DNA of 36,109 nt from Actinomadura sp. 6K520 (GCF_004349245.1 NZ_SMLC01000068.1:1-36109), one strand, 5' to 3'. Counted from the stretch's first letter, positions 14,136 through 23,600 are shown. Program-made: numbers and translations. The notes: a model not told the origin generated them from the letters alone.

Positions 14136-15590
14136 ATGTTGCCCGGGATCGACCGTGCGTTGACCCGTACCTGGGTCGTGACCTTGGTCCTGGTCGCCGC
14201 GCTCATGGCGAACATCACCTACGTGCAGGGGTTCCAGGCCGAGGAACTGCGGGACTCCACGCTCAACTCCCGCCGCCTGGCCGACCGCTTCAAGATCGAC
14301 CGCGGTCCCATCGTGGCGGACGGCGTCCGGCTCGCCTGGTCGGAGCGGACCGGCGACGAGCGCTACCGGCGCCGCTACCGGGAGGGACCCGTCTTCGCGC
14401 CGGTCACCGGCTACTTCTCCGTGTTCGCCCAGACCGGGCTGGAGGAGGCCGCGAACCACTTCCTCGACGGGACCGACGGCCGGCTCGCCACCGCCGACCT
14501 CATCGACAAGCTCCTCGGCAGGCGGGTGCCGGGCGGGACGGTCGAGGCCACCATCGACGTCCGGGCGCAGCGCGCCGCGTACCAGGCGCTCAGCGGGGCC
14601 GGGGCGCGGCGGGCCGCGGCCGTCGTCCTCGACGCGGACACGGGCGCGATCCGGGTGCTGGCGTCCACGCCGACCTACGACCCGAACGAGGTGTCCACCC
14701 TCGACGGGAAGAAGGCGGCGGCGGCGTTCGAGCGGCTCAACGCCCAGCCGCTCAAGCCGCTGCTCGACAAGGCCGCGAAGGAGCTGTTCCCGCCCGGCTC
14801 CACGTTCAAGGCCGTGGTCGCGGCGGCCGCCCTGGAGGCCGGGGCGACCGCCGGCACCGGGGTCAGGGCGGGCCGGAGCTACCGGCCGCCGGGCGCCGGG
14901 CAGGCGATCAACAACGACGCCGCCGACATCGGCGGGGTGTGCGACCGCGCCCGCATCCCGCTCATCGAGGCGTTCGCGCAGTCGTGCAACACCACGTTCG
15001 CCTACATGGGCGCGGAGGAGCCCGGCAACGGCGCCGTTCACGACATGGCCGCCGGCTTCGGGTTCGGCGACCGCATCGAGTACGCGGACGGGGTGTTCAG
15101 CGCCGCCTCGTCCTTCCCCGAGACGGGCGAGGCGGCGCTCAGCGCGCTCGGCTCCATCGGCCAGGGCAGCACCGTCGCCACGCCGCTGCAGATGGCCATG
15201 GTCGCCGCCGCGGTGATCAACGACGGGGTGGTCATGCGGCCCCGGCTGATCGACCGGTTCCGCGCCCCCGGCGGCCGGACGGTGGACGAGGTCTCGCCCC
15301 GCCGGATGTCCCGGGCGCTGAGCTCCGGGCAGGCGGCCCAGATGCGGGACATGATGGAGGCCGTGGTCCAGCGGGGAACGGGCAGGTCGCTGAGGGGCAC
15401 GTCCATCCTCGGCGGCAAGACCGGGACCGCCGACGTCGAGGGCGCCTCCTACAACGACCGCTGGTTCATCGGCTTCGGCCCGCGCGAGAACCCCGAGTAC
15501 GCCGTGGCGGTGCTGACCGAGGCCCCCGGCTACGGCATCGAGTCCGGCCCCATCGCCGCCCGGATAGTCGACGCCCTGACCCGCGAGTGA
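14136..15590 (+). CDS. Class B penicillin-binding protein, PbpA type
   Basis: The product is 484 residues. An N-terminal cytoplasmic tail and one transmembrane helix (about 12-30) precede a dimerisation segment and a transpeptidase domain. The active-site serine is in PGSTFK (Ser 222, Lys 225), followed by SCN (283-285) and KTGTAD (428-433). It crosslinks peptidoglycan outside the membrane. The family is the actinobacterial PbpA, normally encoded beside rodA, pstP and pknB. Here it stands alone between rsmD and coaD, so it is probably a paralogue. ATG 14136 is preceded by TAGGAGG. It could act in hyphal growth or sporulation, but that is not shown by the sequence. Confidence 0.9.
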   Translation: MLPGIDRALTRTWVVTLVLVAALMANITYVQGFQAEELRDSTLNSRRLADRFKIDRGPIVADGVRLAWSERTGDERYRRRYREGPVFAPVTGYFSVFAQTGLEEAANHFLDGTDGRLATADLIDKLLGRRVPGGTVEATIDVRAQRAAYQALSGAGARRAAAVVLDADTGAIRVLASTPTYDPNEVSTLDGKKAAAAFERLNAQPLKPLLDKAAKELFPPGSTFKAVVAAAALEAGATAGTGVRAGRSYRPPGAGQAINNDAADIGGVCDRARIPLIEAFAQSCNTTFAYMGAEEPGNGAVHDMAAGFGFGDRIEYADGVFSAASSFPETGEAALSALGSIGQGSTVATPLQMAMVAAAVINDGVVMRPRLIDRFRAPGGRTVDEVSPRRMSRALSSGQAAQMRDMMEAVVQRGTGRSLRGTSILGGKTGTADVEGASYNDRWFIGFGPRENPEYAVAVLTEAPGYGIESGPIAARIVDALTRE

Positions 15591-15734
15591 ATCCCGCCGG
15601 TGCGGCCACCGCGCCGGAACCACCCGCCCCGCGGCGCTCCGGGCGGCCCGGGCGAGCCCGGGTGAAAGCAGGCCGAATACGATTTGGTACGTTCGCGCCG
15701 CAGGTCAGAAACCGGGACCGAAGGGGTTCGCACC

Positions 15735-16214
15735 GTGCGCCGTGTCGTCTGTCCGGGATCGTTCGACCCCGTCACCAACGGGCATCTCGACATCATCAGC
15801 CGCGCCTCCCGCCTGTATGACGAGGTGGTCGTCGCCGTGCTGATCAACAAGAACAAGAAGAGCCTGTTCACCGTCGAGGAACGGGCCGGCATGATCTCCG
15901 AGGTCACCAAGGAGTACGGCAACGTCCGGGTGGACACCTTCTACGGGCTCACGGTCGACTACTGCAAAGAGCAGGACATCCCGGTCATCGTGCGCGGGCT
16001 CCGGGCCGTCAGCGACTACGAGTACGAGCTGCAGATGGCCCAGATGAACCATCGGATAGCCGGTGTCGAGACGCTCTTCATGGCGACGAACCCGGAGTAC
16101 GCGTTCCTCTCGTCAAGCCTGATGAAAGAGGTCGTGAAGTTCGGCGGCGACGCCTCCGGCCTCGTCCCGGACCTCGTGCACGACCGGCTGGTGGCCCGCC
16201 TCCGGCAGGAGTGA
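15735..16214 (+). CDS. coaD: Phosphopantetheine adenylyltransferase
   Basis: The product is 159 residues, the normal length. CoaD transfers AMP from ATP to 4'-phosphopantetheine, the penultimate step in coenzyme A synthesis. The nucleotidyltransferase signature GSFDPVTNGHLDII (TxGH) is near the N-terminus. RGLRAVSDYEYELQMAQMN and the phosphate-binding EYAFLSSSLMKEV follow. GTG 15735 is chosen because the family begins with the RRVVCPGSFDP strand and the upstream in-frame extension has no family match. Two -10-like boxes, TACGAT (15678-15683) and TACGTT (15688-15693), lie upstream. Confidence 0.96.
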   Translation: MRRVVCPGSFDPVTNGHLDIISRASRLYDEVVVAVLINKNKKSLFTVEERAGMISEVTKEYGNVRVDTFYGLTVDYCKEQDIPVIVRGLRAVSDYEYELQMAQMNHRIAGVETLFMATNPEYAFLSSSLMKEVVKFGGDASGLVPDLVHDRLVARLRQE

Positions 16215-16243
16215 GGGCCCGGCCCTGGTGAGGGGGCCGCGAG

Positions 16244-16273
16244 TTGGGGGCACGGCCGAAGCTTCGGTATCCT
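16244..16273 (+). promoter_or_regulatory. yceD-rpmF promoter with a palindrome in the spacer
   Basis: A -35-like TTGGGG (16244-16249) and a -10 TATCCT (16268-16273) are 18 bases apart. The 12-bp perfect palindrome CCGAAGCTTCGG (16256-16267) fills the spacer next to the -10. A protein bound there would block RNA polymerase, so it may be an operator; no regulator is assigned. Confidence 0.45.
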
Positions 16274-16306
16274 GTGACATCGGCCATCGACCGCCGCCGA
16301 CTCTCC

Positions 16307-16954
16307 ATGCCTCACGAAAGCAGGAATCCGCTGACTCGCCGCGACCCCAACGCCCCACTCGTGCTCGACACCCGAGCGCTGGGCAGGCAACCCGGGTCGT
16401 CGCGGGAGGAGCACCTGTCCGTGCCGGCACCGGAGAACTTCGGCGTCGAGATGGTGGGTGTCCCCGAGGGCGCCGCGATCGAGCTGGACCTCCGGCTCGA
16501 AGCGGTACTCGAAGGGGTGCTGGTCACCGGAACGGCGACGGTCCCCCTCCGGGGGGAGTGCTCCCGCTGCCTCGACCCGATCGCCTCGACCTTCGAGGCG
16601 GACTTCCAGGAACTGTTCGTCTACGGCGACACCCGCTCCGGCGGGAACGCCGACGACGAGGAGCTCCGCCTCGAGGGCGACCTGATCGACCTCGAGCCCG
16701 TCCTGCGGGACGCGGTGGTGCTCGCGCTGCCGCTCTCCCCGCTGTGCCGGGAGGACTGTCCGGGCCTGTGCCCGGACTGCGGGGTACGGCTGGCGGACGC
16801 CGAGCCGGGCCACCGCCACGACGCCGCCGACCCCCGGTGGGCGGCGCTGCAGGATCTCGCCGGCGGCCTTGCGCCGGCGCCCCCCGGCCGGGGGGACGGG
16901 AGCTCAGGCCCCCGTGGTTCATCCGACCGACGAGAAGGAAAGCAGGAGGGCTGA
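16307..16954 (+). CDS. YceD/DUF177 family protein
   Basis: The product is 215 residues from ATG 16307. YceD (DUF177) proteins are encoded next to rpmF across bacteria and are linked to 23S rRNA accumulation and ribosome assembly. Conserved family features are LDTRALGRQPGS at the N-terminus, the cysteine pair in RGECSRCLDPI, ELFVYGDT, and the second cysteine cluster in CREDCPGLCPDCGVRL. These cysteines probably bind zinc. The C-terminal tail (about 180-215) is low-complexity Gly/Pro/Ser. The gene ends one base before the rpmF start. The exact start is uncertain; no clear SD precedes 16307. Confidence 0.88.
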   Translation: MPHESRNPLTRRDPNAPLVLDTRALGRQPGSSREEHLSVPAPENFGVEMVGVPEGAAIELDLRLEAVLEGVLVTGTATVPLRGECSRCLDPIASTFEADFQELFVYGDTRSGGNADDEELRLEGDLIDLEPVLRDAVVLALPLSPLCREDCPGLCPDCGVRLADAEPGHRHDAADPRWAALQDLAGGLAPAPPGRGDGSSGPRGSSDRREGKQEG

Positions 16955-16955
16955 C

Positions 16956-17135
16956 GTGGCCGTCCCCAAGCGGAAGAAGTCGCGCAGCAACACGCGGCAC
17001 CGGCGTGCGCAGTGGAAGGCCACCGCGCCGAACCTGGTCGAGTGCCCGACGTGCCGCGACCCGAAGCTGCCGCACACCGCGTGCGCGACGTGCGGCACCT
17101 ACAACCGGCGGCAGGTCATCTCTCCGTCGTCCTGA
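16956..17135 (+). CDS. rpmF: 50S ribosomal protein L32
   Basis: The product is 59 residues and matches bacterial L32 (AVPKRKKSRSNTRHRRAQWK at the start). Two CxxC pairs, CPTC and CATC, form the zinc ribbon. GTG 16956 is preceded by GCAGGAGGG. It lies one base after the yceD stop, the normal arrangement. Downstream, 17136-17416 (281 bases) before rnc contains no gene that can be supported, and plsX, often found here in other phyla, is absent, as in other actinomycetes. Confidence 0.96.
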   Translation: MAVPKRKKSRSNTRHRRAQWKATAPNLVECPTCRDPKLPHTACATCGTYNRRQVISPSS

Positions 17136-17416
17136 GGTCTTCTCGCATCCCGGGGGGCGGATCCGCGCGTACGGCGCGGCCCGCCCCCTGCGGTGCGGCA
17201 GGACCGGCACCCCGACCACCCCGGCGCGAGACGTCGGCGTGGTGACCGGCGCGGAGAGCGCGCCCGGAGCCGTGGTGCACGCCGGGATCACCGACCGGCG
17301 CGCACCTCGTCTTCGCGGACCTTCCCTCGCCGAGCGTCCTCGCCGTCCCGGCCCCCGGCCGCGCGCCACAGACGCGACCGCGCCCTGCGCGGTGCACGGC
17401 CTGCGAGGAGGGCCCT

Positions 17417-18235
17417 GTGAGCGGCAAGAAAAGCGACCCCGCGCCGGACCGCGCGGAACTGACCGGCGCGCTCGGCGTCGACGTCGACGCCGAACTGCTC
17501 GAACGCGCACTCACCCACCGTTCCTACGCCTACGAGAACGGCGGGCTGCCCACCAACGAGCGCCTGGAGTTCCTCGGCGACTCCGTGCTGGGGCTCGTCG
17601 TCACCGACACCCTGTTCCGGGGCCACCCCGACCTGCCCGAGGGGCAGCTGGCCAAGCTGCGCGCCGCCGTGGTCAACATGCGGGCCCTGGCGGGCGTCGC
17701 GCGGGGCCTCGGCGTCGGCGCCCACATCCGCCTCGGGCGCGGCGAGGAGGGCACAGGAGGGCGCGACAAGGCGTCGATTCTGGCCGACACCCTGGAGGCC
17801 CTGATCGGCGCGGTGTACCTGGACCGCGGCCTGGACGAGGCGTCCGCCCTGGTACACCGGCTCTTCGACGCGCTGATCGCCCGTTCCGCGGGTCTCGGCG
17901 CCGGGCTGGACTGGAAGACCTCTCTGCAGGAGCTCACCGCCGTCGAGGAACTCGGCGTCCCCGAGTACCACGTCGCCGAGAGCGGCCCCGACCACCAGAA
18001 GACGTTCCGCGCCACGGTCCGCGTCGGGGGGACGACGTACGGGTCCGGTGACGGCCGAAGCAAGAAGGAGGCCGAGCAGAACGCGGCCGAGGCCGGCTGG
18101 AACGAGATCCGCCGGATCGTCGTGGAGCGCGAGGCCGCCGCGCAGGGCGAGCATGCCCAGGAGGCCGGTCTGCGTGAGGCGGGTCAGCGGGAGGCGGGCC
18201 GGGAGGCCGGAGAGGCGGCCCAGGCCGGTGCCTGA
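17417..18235 (+). CDS. rnc: Ribonuclease III
   Basis: The product is 272 residues. The N-terminal endonuclease domain (about 15-155) has the signature NERLEFLGDSVL and the second catalytic segment DTLEALIGAVYLD. The double-stranded RNA-binding domain (about 160-232) ends in GRSKKEAEQNAAEAGW. A C-terminal tail of about 35 residues is a degenerate Glu/Ala/Arg-Gly repeat not found in most RNase III proteins. The enzyme processes rRNA precursors and other duplex RNA. GTG 17417 follows GCGAGGAGG. The stop overlaps the mutM start by eight bases. Confidence 0.96.
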   Translation: MSGKKSDPAPDRAELTGALGVDVDAELLERALTHRSYAYENGGLPTNERLEFLGDSVLGLVVTDTLFRGHPDLPEGQLAKLRAAVVNMRALAGVARGLGVGAHIRLGRGEEGTGGRDKASILADTLEALIGAVYLDRGLDEASALVHRLFDALIARSAGLGAGLDWKTSLQELTAVEELGVPEYHVAESGPDHQKTFRATVRVGGTTYGSGDGRSKKEAEQNAAEAGWNEIRRIVVEREAAAQGEHAQEAGLREAGQREAGREAGEAAQAGA

Positions 18236-19151
18236 GCTTCCCGAGGTCGAGGTCGTCCGGCGCGGCCTGGAACGCTGGACGACGGACCGCACGATCGCGT
18301 CCGCCGAGGTGCTGCACCCCAGGTCGGTGCGCCGCCACGCTCCCGGCCCGGCCGACTTCGCCGGGCGCCTCGCCGGACGCACCGTCCGCGCGCCGCAACG
18401 CCGCGGCAAGTACCTGTGGCTGCCGCTGAGCACGCCGGACGGCGCGGCCGGCGGGGTGGACGGGGCGGACGGGGCGAATGAGGCGGTCCTGGCCCACCTC
18501 GGGATGAGCGGGCAGCTGCTCGTCGGCGAACCGGACCGGGAGCGCGAGAAGCACCTGCGGGTGCGGATCGCCTTCGCCGACGGAGGCCGCGACCTGCGCT
18601 TCGTCGACCAGCGGACGTTCGGCCACCTCATGGTCACCGACCTGGTCCCCGACGTCGTCGGCGGCGAGAAGGGCCCCGGGCTCGTCCCGGAGCCGATCGT
18701 GCACATCGCCGCCGACCCGCTGGAGCACGCCTTCGACGCCGAAGCGTTCTTCCGCGCCCTCCGCCGCCGCAGGACCGGCATCAAGCGGGCCCTGCTCGAC
18801 CAGTCGCTGATCAGCGGGGTCGGCAACATCTACGCCGACGAGGCGCTGTGGCGGGCCAGGCTGCACTGGGCGCGGCCGACCGACACGATGACCCGGGCGG
18901 AGGCCGCACGCGTCCTGGAGGGCGCACAGGAGGTCATGGAGGCCGCCCTGGCCGTCGGGGGGACCTCGTTCGACAGCCTCTACGTCGACGTGAACGGCGA
19001 CAGCGGCTACTTCGAGCGGTCGCTGGACGCCTACGGGCGGCGCGACGAGCCGTGCCGCCGCTGCGGCGCCCCGATCCGCCGGGACGAGTTCATGAACCGC
19101 TCCTCCTACAGCTGCCCCGTGTGCCAACCGCGTCCGCGCCGGGCGCGCTGA
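18228..19151 (+). CDS. mutM: Formamidopyrimidine-DNA glycosylase
   Basis: The product is 307 residues. After GTG the protein reads PELPEVEVVRRGLE, giving the catalytic N-terminal Pro 2 and Glu 3. The helix-two-turn-helix contains LLDQSLISGVGNIYADEAL, and the C-terminal zinc finger has CRRCG ... CPVCQ. The enzyme excises 8-oxoguanine and ring-opened purines and has AP-lyase activity. A Gly/Ala-rich insertion (about residues 68-82) lies in the N-terminal domain. Its start lies inside the rnc coding region, so the two are probably co-translated. Confidence 0.95.
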   Translation: MPELPEVEVVRRGLERWTTDRTIASAEVLHPRSVRRHAPGPADFAGRLAGRTVRAPQRRGKYLWLPLSTPDGAAGGVDGADGANEAVLAHLGMSGQLLVGEPDREREKHLRVRIAFADGGRDLRFVDQRTFGHLMVTDLVPDVVGGEKGPGLVPEPIVHIAADPLEHAFDAEAFFRALRRRRTGIKRALLDQSLISGVGNIYADEALWRARLHWARPTDTMTRAEAARVLEGAQEVMEAALAVGGTSFDSLYVDVNGDSGYFERSLDAYGRRDEPCRRCGAPIRRDEFMNRSSYSCPVCQPRPRRAR

Positions 19152-19260
19152 CCGCGGGCCCGGCCCGCTTCCGCCGGCGCCGCACAGGTCAGGCCGGGTG
19201 CTCGCGCCGGCCGGAGGTTACTTTGAGCACGATTGGTGACCACGATCGAGGAGGGCGCGA

Positions 19261-19569
19261 ATGGAGACCGGTGACGACGAGACCGTGCGGCTGACGGCCT
19301 GGGTGCGCGGGCGGGTCCAGGGGGTCGGGTTCCGCTGGTGGGTGCGGGCGCGGGCGCTGGAGCTCGGCCTCGCCGGCAGTGCGACCAACCTCGCCGACGG
19401 GCGGGTCGAGGTCGTCGCGGAAGGTCCCCGTGCACGGTGCCGGACGCTCCTCGACCTGCTGGAAGGCGACGCCCCCGGCGGACTGCCCGGCAGGCCCGGC
19501 AAGGTCACGGGCGTGGCGGAGCGCTGGAGCGAGCCGCGCGGAGCGGGTCCCGGTTTCCACGAGAGGTGA
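19261..19569 (+). CDS. Acylphosphatase
   Basis: The product is 102 residues, with the acylphosphatase signature GRVQGVGFRWWV containing the catalytic Arg, and the ATNLADGRVEVVAEG strand containing the catalytic Asn. Acylphosphatases hydrolyse carboxyl-phosphate bonds of small acyl phosphates in the cytosol. ATG 19261 is preceded by GAGGAGGG. The gene lies between mutM and smc, as in other actinobacteria. Confidence 0.93.
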   Translation: METGDDETVRLTAWVRGRVQGVGFRWWVRARALELGLAGSATNLADGRVEVVAEGPRARCRTLLDLLEGDAPGGLPGRPGKVTGVAERWSEPRGAGPGFHER

Positions 19570-19598
19570 CCGGGTAGGGAGTTCCGGTTTATACCTGC

Positions 19599-19747
19599 TA
19601 AACTAGTAGAGGAAGGTTGTTACCGGCCTGTGATGTGCGTCTTGACCAGGACACCGGCCGGTGCGACTCTAGACGATACGCGCACCGACTTCAGCTGTTT
19701 CTCGTGCGCGATCCCTGCTGGTTACTCAGCGTGGAGGACCCTTAGTC
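19599..19747 (+). promoter_or_regulatory. Promoter and structured leader of the small coiled-coil gene
   Basis: A -10 TAAACT (19599-19604) lies in a locally AT-rich patch; no -35 is convincing. About 140 untranslated bases follow before ATG 19748. ACCGGCC (19622-19628) pairs with GGCCGGT (19656-19662). CGCGCAC (19679-19685) can pair with GTGCGCG (19704-19710), and part of it with GTGCG (19661-19665), so alternative hairpins are possible. A GGAGG (19733-19737) serves as ribosome binding site. Confidence 0.4.
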
Positions 19748-19945
19748 ATGGCGAAGGCTCTACTCGGCCACGTCGGCGGTCCCGACCCCCGGATGGTCGC
19801 GGAGATGCGGCGCCTTCAACAGCGCGTACGTGATCTGGAAGCCGAGCTCGTACGGCTTCAGGCAGAGAACGACGCGCTCGCGACGGCTCCGGACGACGAT
19901 GTGATGTCCCTTGCGGTGAAGGACCGTGAACCGGCGCTGACTTGA
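19748..19945 (+). CDS. Small conserved actinobacterial coiled-coil protein
   Basis: The product is 65 residues. It begins MAKALLGHVGGPDPRM, then forms one amphipathic helix (about 16-47) with heptad-like leucines in MRRLQQRVRDLEAELVRLQAEN, predicting a coiled coil. It ends in an acidic, flexible tail. Similar short proteins are found just upstream of smc in other actinomycetes, but I know no assigned function. ATG 19748 has GGAGG ten bases upstream. The long structured leader and the strong terminator downstream show that it is an independent transcription unit. Confidence 0.8.
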   Translation: MAKALLGHVGGPDPRMVAEMRRLQQRVRDLEAELVRLQAENDALATAPDDDVMSLAVKDREPALT

Positions 19946-19963
19946 TCAGCGCCTTATTCCTGA

Positions 19964-19992
19964 ACAGGGACGCCACTACCTGGCGTCCCTGT
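19964..19992 (+). terminator. Strong hairpin terminator after the coiled-coil gene
   Basis: ACAGGGACGCCA (19964-19975) pairs perfectly with TGGCGTCCCTGT (19981-19992) around the loop CTACC, a 12-bp stem 19 bases after the stop codon. No U tract follows. Confidence 0.85.
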
Positions 19993-20610
19993 AGCGTTGA
20001 GAAGCAGTTACATGCCGCAGTGCCCTCGGCGGTGGGGCCCGTAGGGGCCCTACCCGCAGCGGGGGCTACTCGCGATCGCCGCCTCGCCCGGCCCGCTCAG
20101 GGTCCCGCGGCGCGATCAGGTTCTCCGCTTCCCTGCGGCCTGCCTTCGGACGCGATCACGGCCGTTGAGGCCGGTTCCCCTTCGCGGGGTCGGCCGGGTG
20201 AGTGCCCACCGGTTTCGCCCGGCGTGGCCAGTCCCATTGCCACCGTGCGTGACGGTGAAGTCGGGAGCCGGAGCAGTCGGCAGTGTTACGCTCGGGCTGG
20301 TGTGTGCGGGACGGTCAGGATTCGGGCAAACCTTGGTCCGCATTAGCCCTGTCCGAAATTGGTGGCATATGTAGCGATTGTCCGGATTTGGGGCATCCGG
20401 TGGTCCGTGGCCGTCGTGACCCGAATCCGGGGTGCCGCCCGCGCGTCCCGACCGCGGGCCGGCCGTGGCCGAGGTATAACGAACACGGCGTGGCCGGTCC
20501 CCGTCCCGGATGTCGATGCGCCTGGCAGGGCCGCGGGCAGGGGCGGCGCGCCGGAGCCGCGCCGGTGGCCGCGGCGGTGCCGACGGACATTGCAGGAGGA
20601 CGGCGAGCGC
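19993..20610. other. 618-base non-coding region upstream of smc
   Basis: No gene can be supported here. The left part holds copy A of an 88-bp repeat (20071-20159). The stretch around 20280-20400 is less GC-rich than its surroundings and has a small inverted repeat, CCGGAT/ATCCGG (20384-20402 region). TATAAC (20475-20480) is a possible -10 for smc without a recognisable -35, and GGAGGA just before GTG 20611 is the smc ribosome binding site. Confidence 0.6.
20071..20159 (+). repeat. Dispersed repeat, copy A (upstream of smc)
   Basis: This element shares three ordered blocks with 24340-24429: GCGATCGC at its start, CGCGATCAGGTT in the middle, and CCTTCGGACGCGATCAC at its end. Block spacing is 40 and 40 bases here, against 41 and 40 in the other copy. 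Bases between blocks diverge. Each block contains GCGATC. Confidence 0.8.
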
Positions 20611-23600
20611 GTGTACTTGAAGAATCTGACGCTGCGCGGCTTCAAGTCCTTCGCGTCGTCCACCACGCTGAAGTTCGAGCCGGGCATCACCGCCGTCGTC
20701 GGGCCGAACGGCTCGGGCAAGTCCAACGTCGTGGACGCCCTGGCCTGGGTCATGGGGGAGCAGGGCGCCAAGTCGCTGCGCGGCGGCAAGATGGAGGACG
20801 TCATCTTCGCCGGGACCGCCAACCGGGCGCCGCTCGGCCGCGCGGAGGTCGTGCTGACGATCGACAACACCGACGGCGCCCTCCCGATCGACTACACCGA
20901 GGTCACGATCAGCCGGCTCATGTTCCGGTCGGGCAGCAGCGAGTACGCGATCAACGGCGACCCGTGCCGGCTGCTGGACATCCAGGAGCTGCTGTCCGAC
21001 TCCGGCATCGGCCGCGAGATGCACGTCATCATCGGGCAGGGGCAGCTCGACCGCGTCCTGCACTCGGGCCCGGAGGGACGCCGCGCGGTGATCGAGGAGG
21101 CGGCCGGCGTCCTGAAGCACCGCAAGCGCAAGGAGAAGGCGCTCCGCAAGCTCGACGCGATGCAGGGGAACCTGACCCGCGTCCAGGACCTCACCGGTGA
21201 ACTGCGGCGGCAGCTGAAGCCGCTCGGCAAGCAGGCCGAGATCGCCCGCAGGGCCGCCGTCATCCAGGCCGACCTGCGCGACGCCCGGCTGCGGCTGCTG
21301 GCCGACGACCTGGTCACGCTGCGGACCAGGCTGGAGCAGGAGGCCGCGGACGAGGCCGCGATCCGGGAACGCCGCACCGAGACCGAGCGGGCGCTGAACG
21401 AGGCGCAGGAGCGGGAGCGCGTCCTGGAGGCCGAGGAGGCCGAGCAGGCGCCCAGGCTCGCGCAGGTGCAGGACACCTGGTTCCGGCTGTCGGCGCTGAA
21501 GGAGCGGCTGCGGGGCGTCGCCGACCTCGCGGCCGAGCGCCACCGCAACGCCGCCGAGGCGCGAGAAGAAGAACGTCGCGGCCGCGATCCCGAGGACATG
21601 GAGCGCGAGGCCGCGGAGATCCGCGAGCAGGAGGAGATGCTCCGGGCGGCGCTGGAGGAGGCGCAGGAAGGGCTCTCCACGGCCGTCGAGGAGCGGTCCG
21701 GCGCCGAGGAGGCGCTGGCCGCCGAGGAACGGCGGCTGCAGGCCGCCGCCCGCGCCGCCGCCGACCGGCGCGAGGAACTGGCCCGGCTGCGCGGCCGCGT
21801 CGAGGCGCTGCGCAGCAAGGCCGCCGCCGGACGGTCGGAGATCGGGCGGCTCACCGAGGCGCGCGCGGAGGCCGAGCAGCGCGCCGAGTCCGCGCAGGCC
21901 GAGTTCGAGGCGTTCGAGGCCGAGGTCGTGGCGGATCCGGAACTCGCCGCCGAGCACGAGGCGGCCCAGGAGGCGCTCGGCACGGCCAAGGACGCCGCCG
22001 AGTCGGCGCGCGCGGCGCTGGACGCCCCGCGCCGCGCACTCAAGGAGGCGCGCTCGGCCGTGGGGTCGGCGAGGTCGGCGGACCAGGCCGCGCAGAAGAA
22101 GGTCGCGGCGCTGCAGGCCCGCATCGAGGCCCTCGGCCTGACGCTGGCCAGTGCCGCCGACGGCGGGGAGACGCTGCTGGCCGCGGGCGCGGACGGCGCG
22201 CTCGACGGCGTCCTCGGCACGGTCGCGTCGCTGCTGAACGTCCGGCCCGGCTACGAGACGGCGATCGCCGCCGCGCTCGGCAACGCGGCCGAGGCCATCG
22301 CGGTCGGCTCCCTGGACACGGCCGAGGCCGCGCTGGCGCTGCTGCGCTCCCGCGACTCCGGACGGGCCGGGCTGCTCGTCGGCGGGGGAGCGGCCGTCGC
22401 GTCCGGCCGGCTCCCCGGCGTCGACTACGCGGTCGACGCCGTCACCGTGCCTGACGGCGTGCGTCCCGCCATCGAGCACCTCTTGCGTGATGTGGCCGTC
22501 GTGGACGACGTTCCGTCCGCCGCCGCCTTGGTCCGCGGGGAACCGTCACTGCGCGCCGTCACCCGTGATGGCGACCTCGTCGGTGCGCACTGGGCGCAAG
22601 GCGGCGCAGCGGGCGGAGCGCAGAGCCTTCTGCAGATGCGCGCGACGCTGGACGAGGCCACCGAGGACCTGGCCGCGGCCGAGACGGCGGCCGGAGTCGC
22701 GGCGGGCGACCTCACGGCCTCGGTGGAGCGTGAGCAGGCGGCCCAGACGGCGGTGGAGGCCGCCGAGTCCGCTGCCAACGAGGCGCAGTCAGGGGTCAAT
22801 CAGGCACAGGCGGAACTCGACCGGGTCCGCGCGCGCTTGCGCGAGTTCGACGCGCAGGCCGCCCGGGAGGCCCAGCGCGCCGCCCGCCTGGAGGCCGACG
22901 CCCGCGCCGCCCGGGGTGAGGCGGAGCGGCTCACCAAGGCCCTCGACGCGGCGAACGAGTCCCTGGAACGCGATACCGAGGCGGCCGAGGAACTCGCGAT
23001 GCGGCTCGCCGAGTCGGAGGAGGCCGCGGAGGTCGCCGAAGAGGCGGGCCACGACACGGAGGCCCGCGAGGAGCTCAGCGCCCGCTGCCAGGAACTCCGC
23101 GCCGCCGAGATGGAGGCGCGGCTGACGGTCCGCACCGCCGAGGAGCGCGTCCAGGCCATCGCCGGACGCGCCGACGCCCTCGAACGCGGCGCCCACCGCG
23201 AACGCGAGGAACGCGCCCGCGCCGCCCGGCGCCGCGCCCGCCGCGAGGAGCAGGCCAAGGTCGCCAAGGCCGTCCACCGGGGCGCCAGGACGGCCCTGGA
23301 GCGCATCGAGCACTCCCTGGCGGCGGCCGTCCGCCGGCGGGAGGCCGCCGAACAGGCCAAGGCCGCCCGCGAGGCCGAGCTGAAGGTCGTCCGCACCCAG
23401 GTCCGCGAGCTGTCGGCGACACTCGAACGCCTCGTCAACGTCGTCCACGGCAACGAGGTCGCCCGCGCTGAGCAGCGCCTCCGGCTGGAGCAGTACGAGC
23501 AGCGGGCCCTGGACGAGTTCGGCCTGGAGGTCGAGTCGCTCGTGTCGGAGTACGGGCCCGACCAGCCCGTGCCGCCCGACCCGGACAAGGGGGAGGACGC

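Noticed and set aside
8886..15623. A 2245-codon open frame on the - strand
   Set aside because: It lies antisense to thiD, the DhaL-type gene, recG, rsmD and pbpA. It is open only because of high GC at third codon positions, and its translation is low-complexity Arg/Gly/Ala-rich with no domain.
15591..15668. Terminator after pbpA at the CCCGGG-CGAG-CCCGGG element
   Set aside because: The stem is only six base pairs and each arm is itself palindromic; too weak to claim against this GC-rich background.
19942..20346. Open frame downstream of the coiled-coil gene
   Set aside because: It starts at the end of the previous gene, runs through the hairpin terminator and the dispersed repeat, and has no ribosome binding site or family.
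20116..22479. A 787-codon open frame antisense to smc
   Set aside because: It has no recognisable domain and mirrors the smc coiled-coil codons; a shadow frame.
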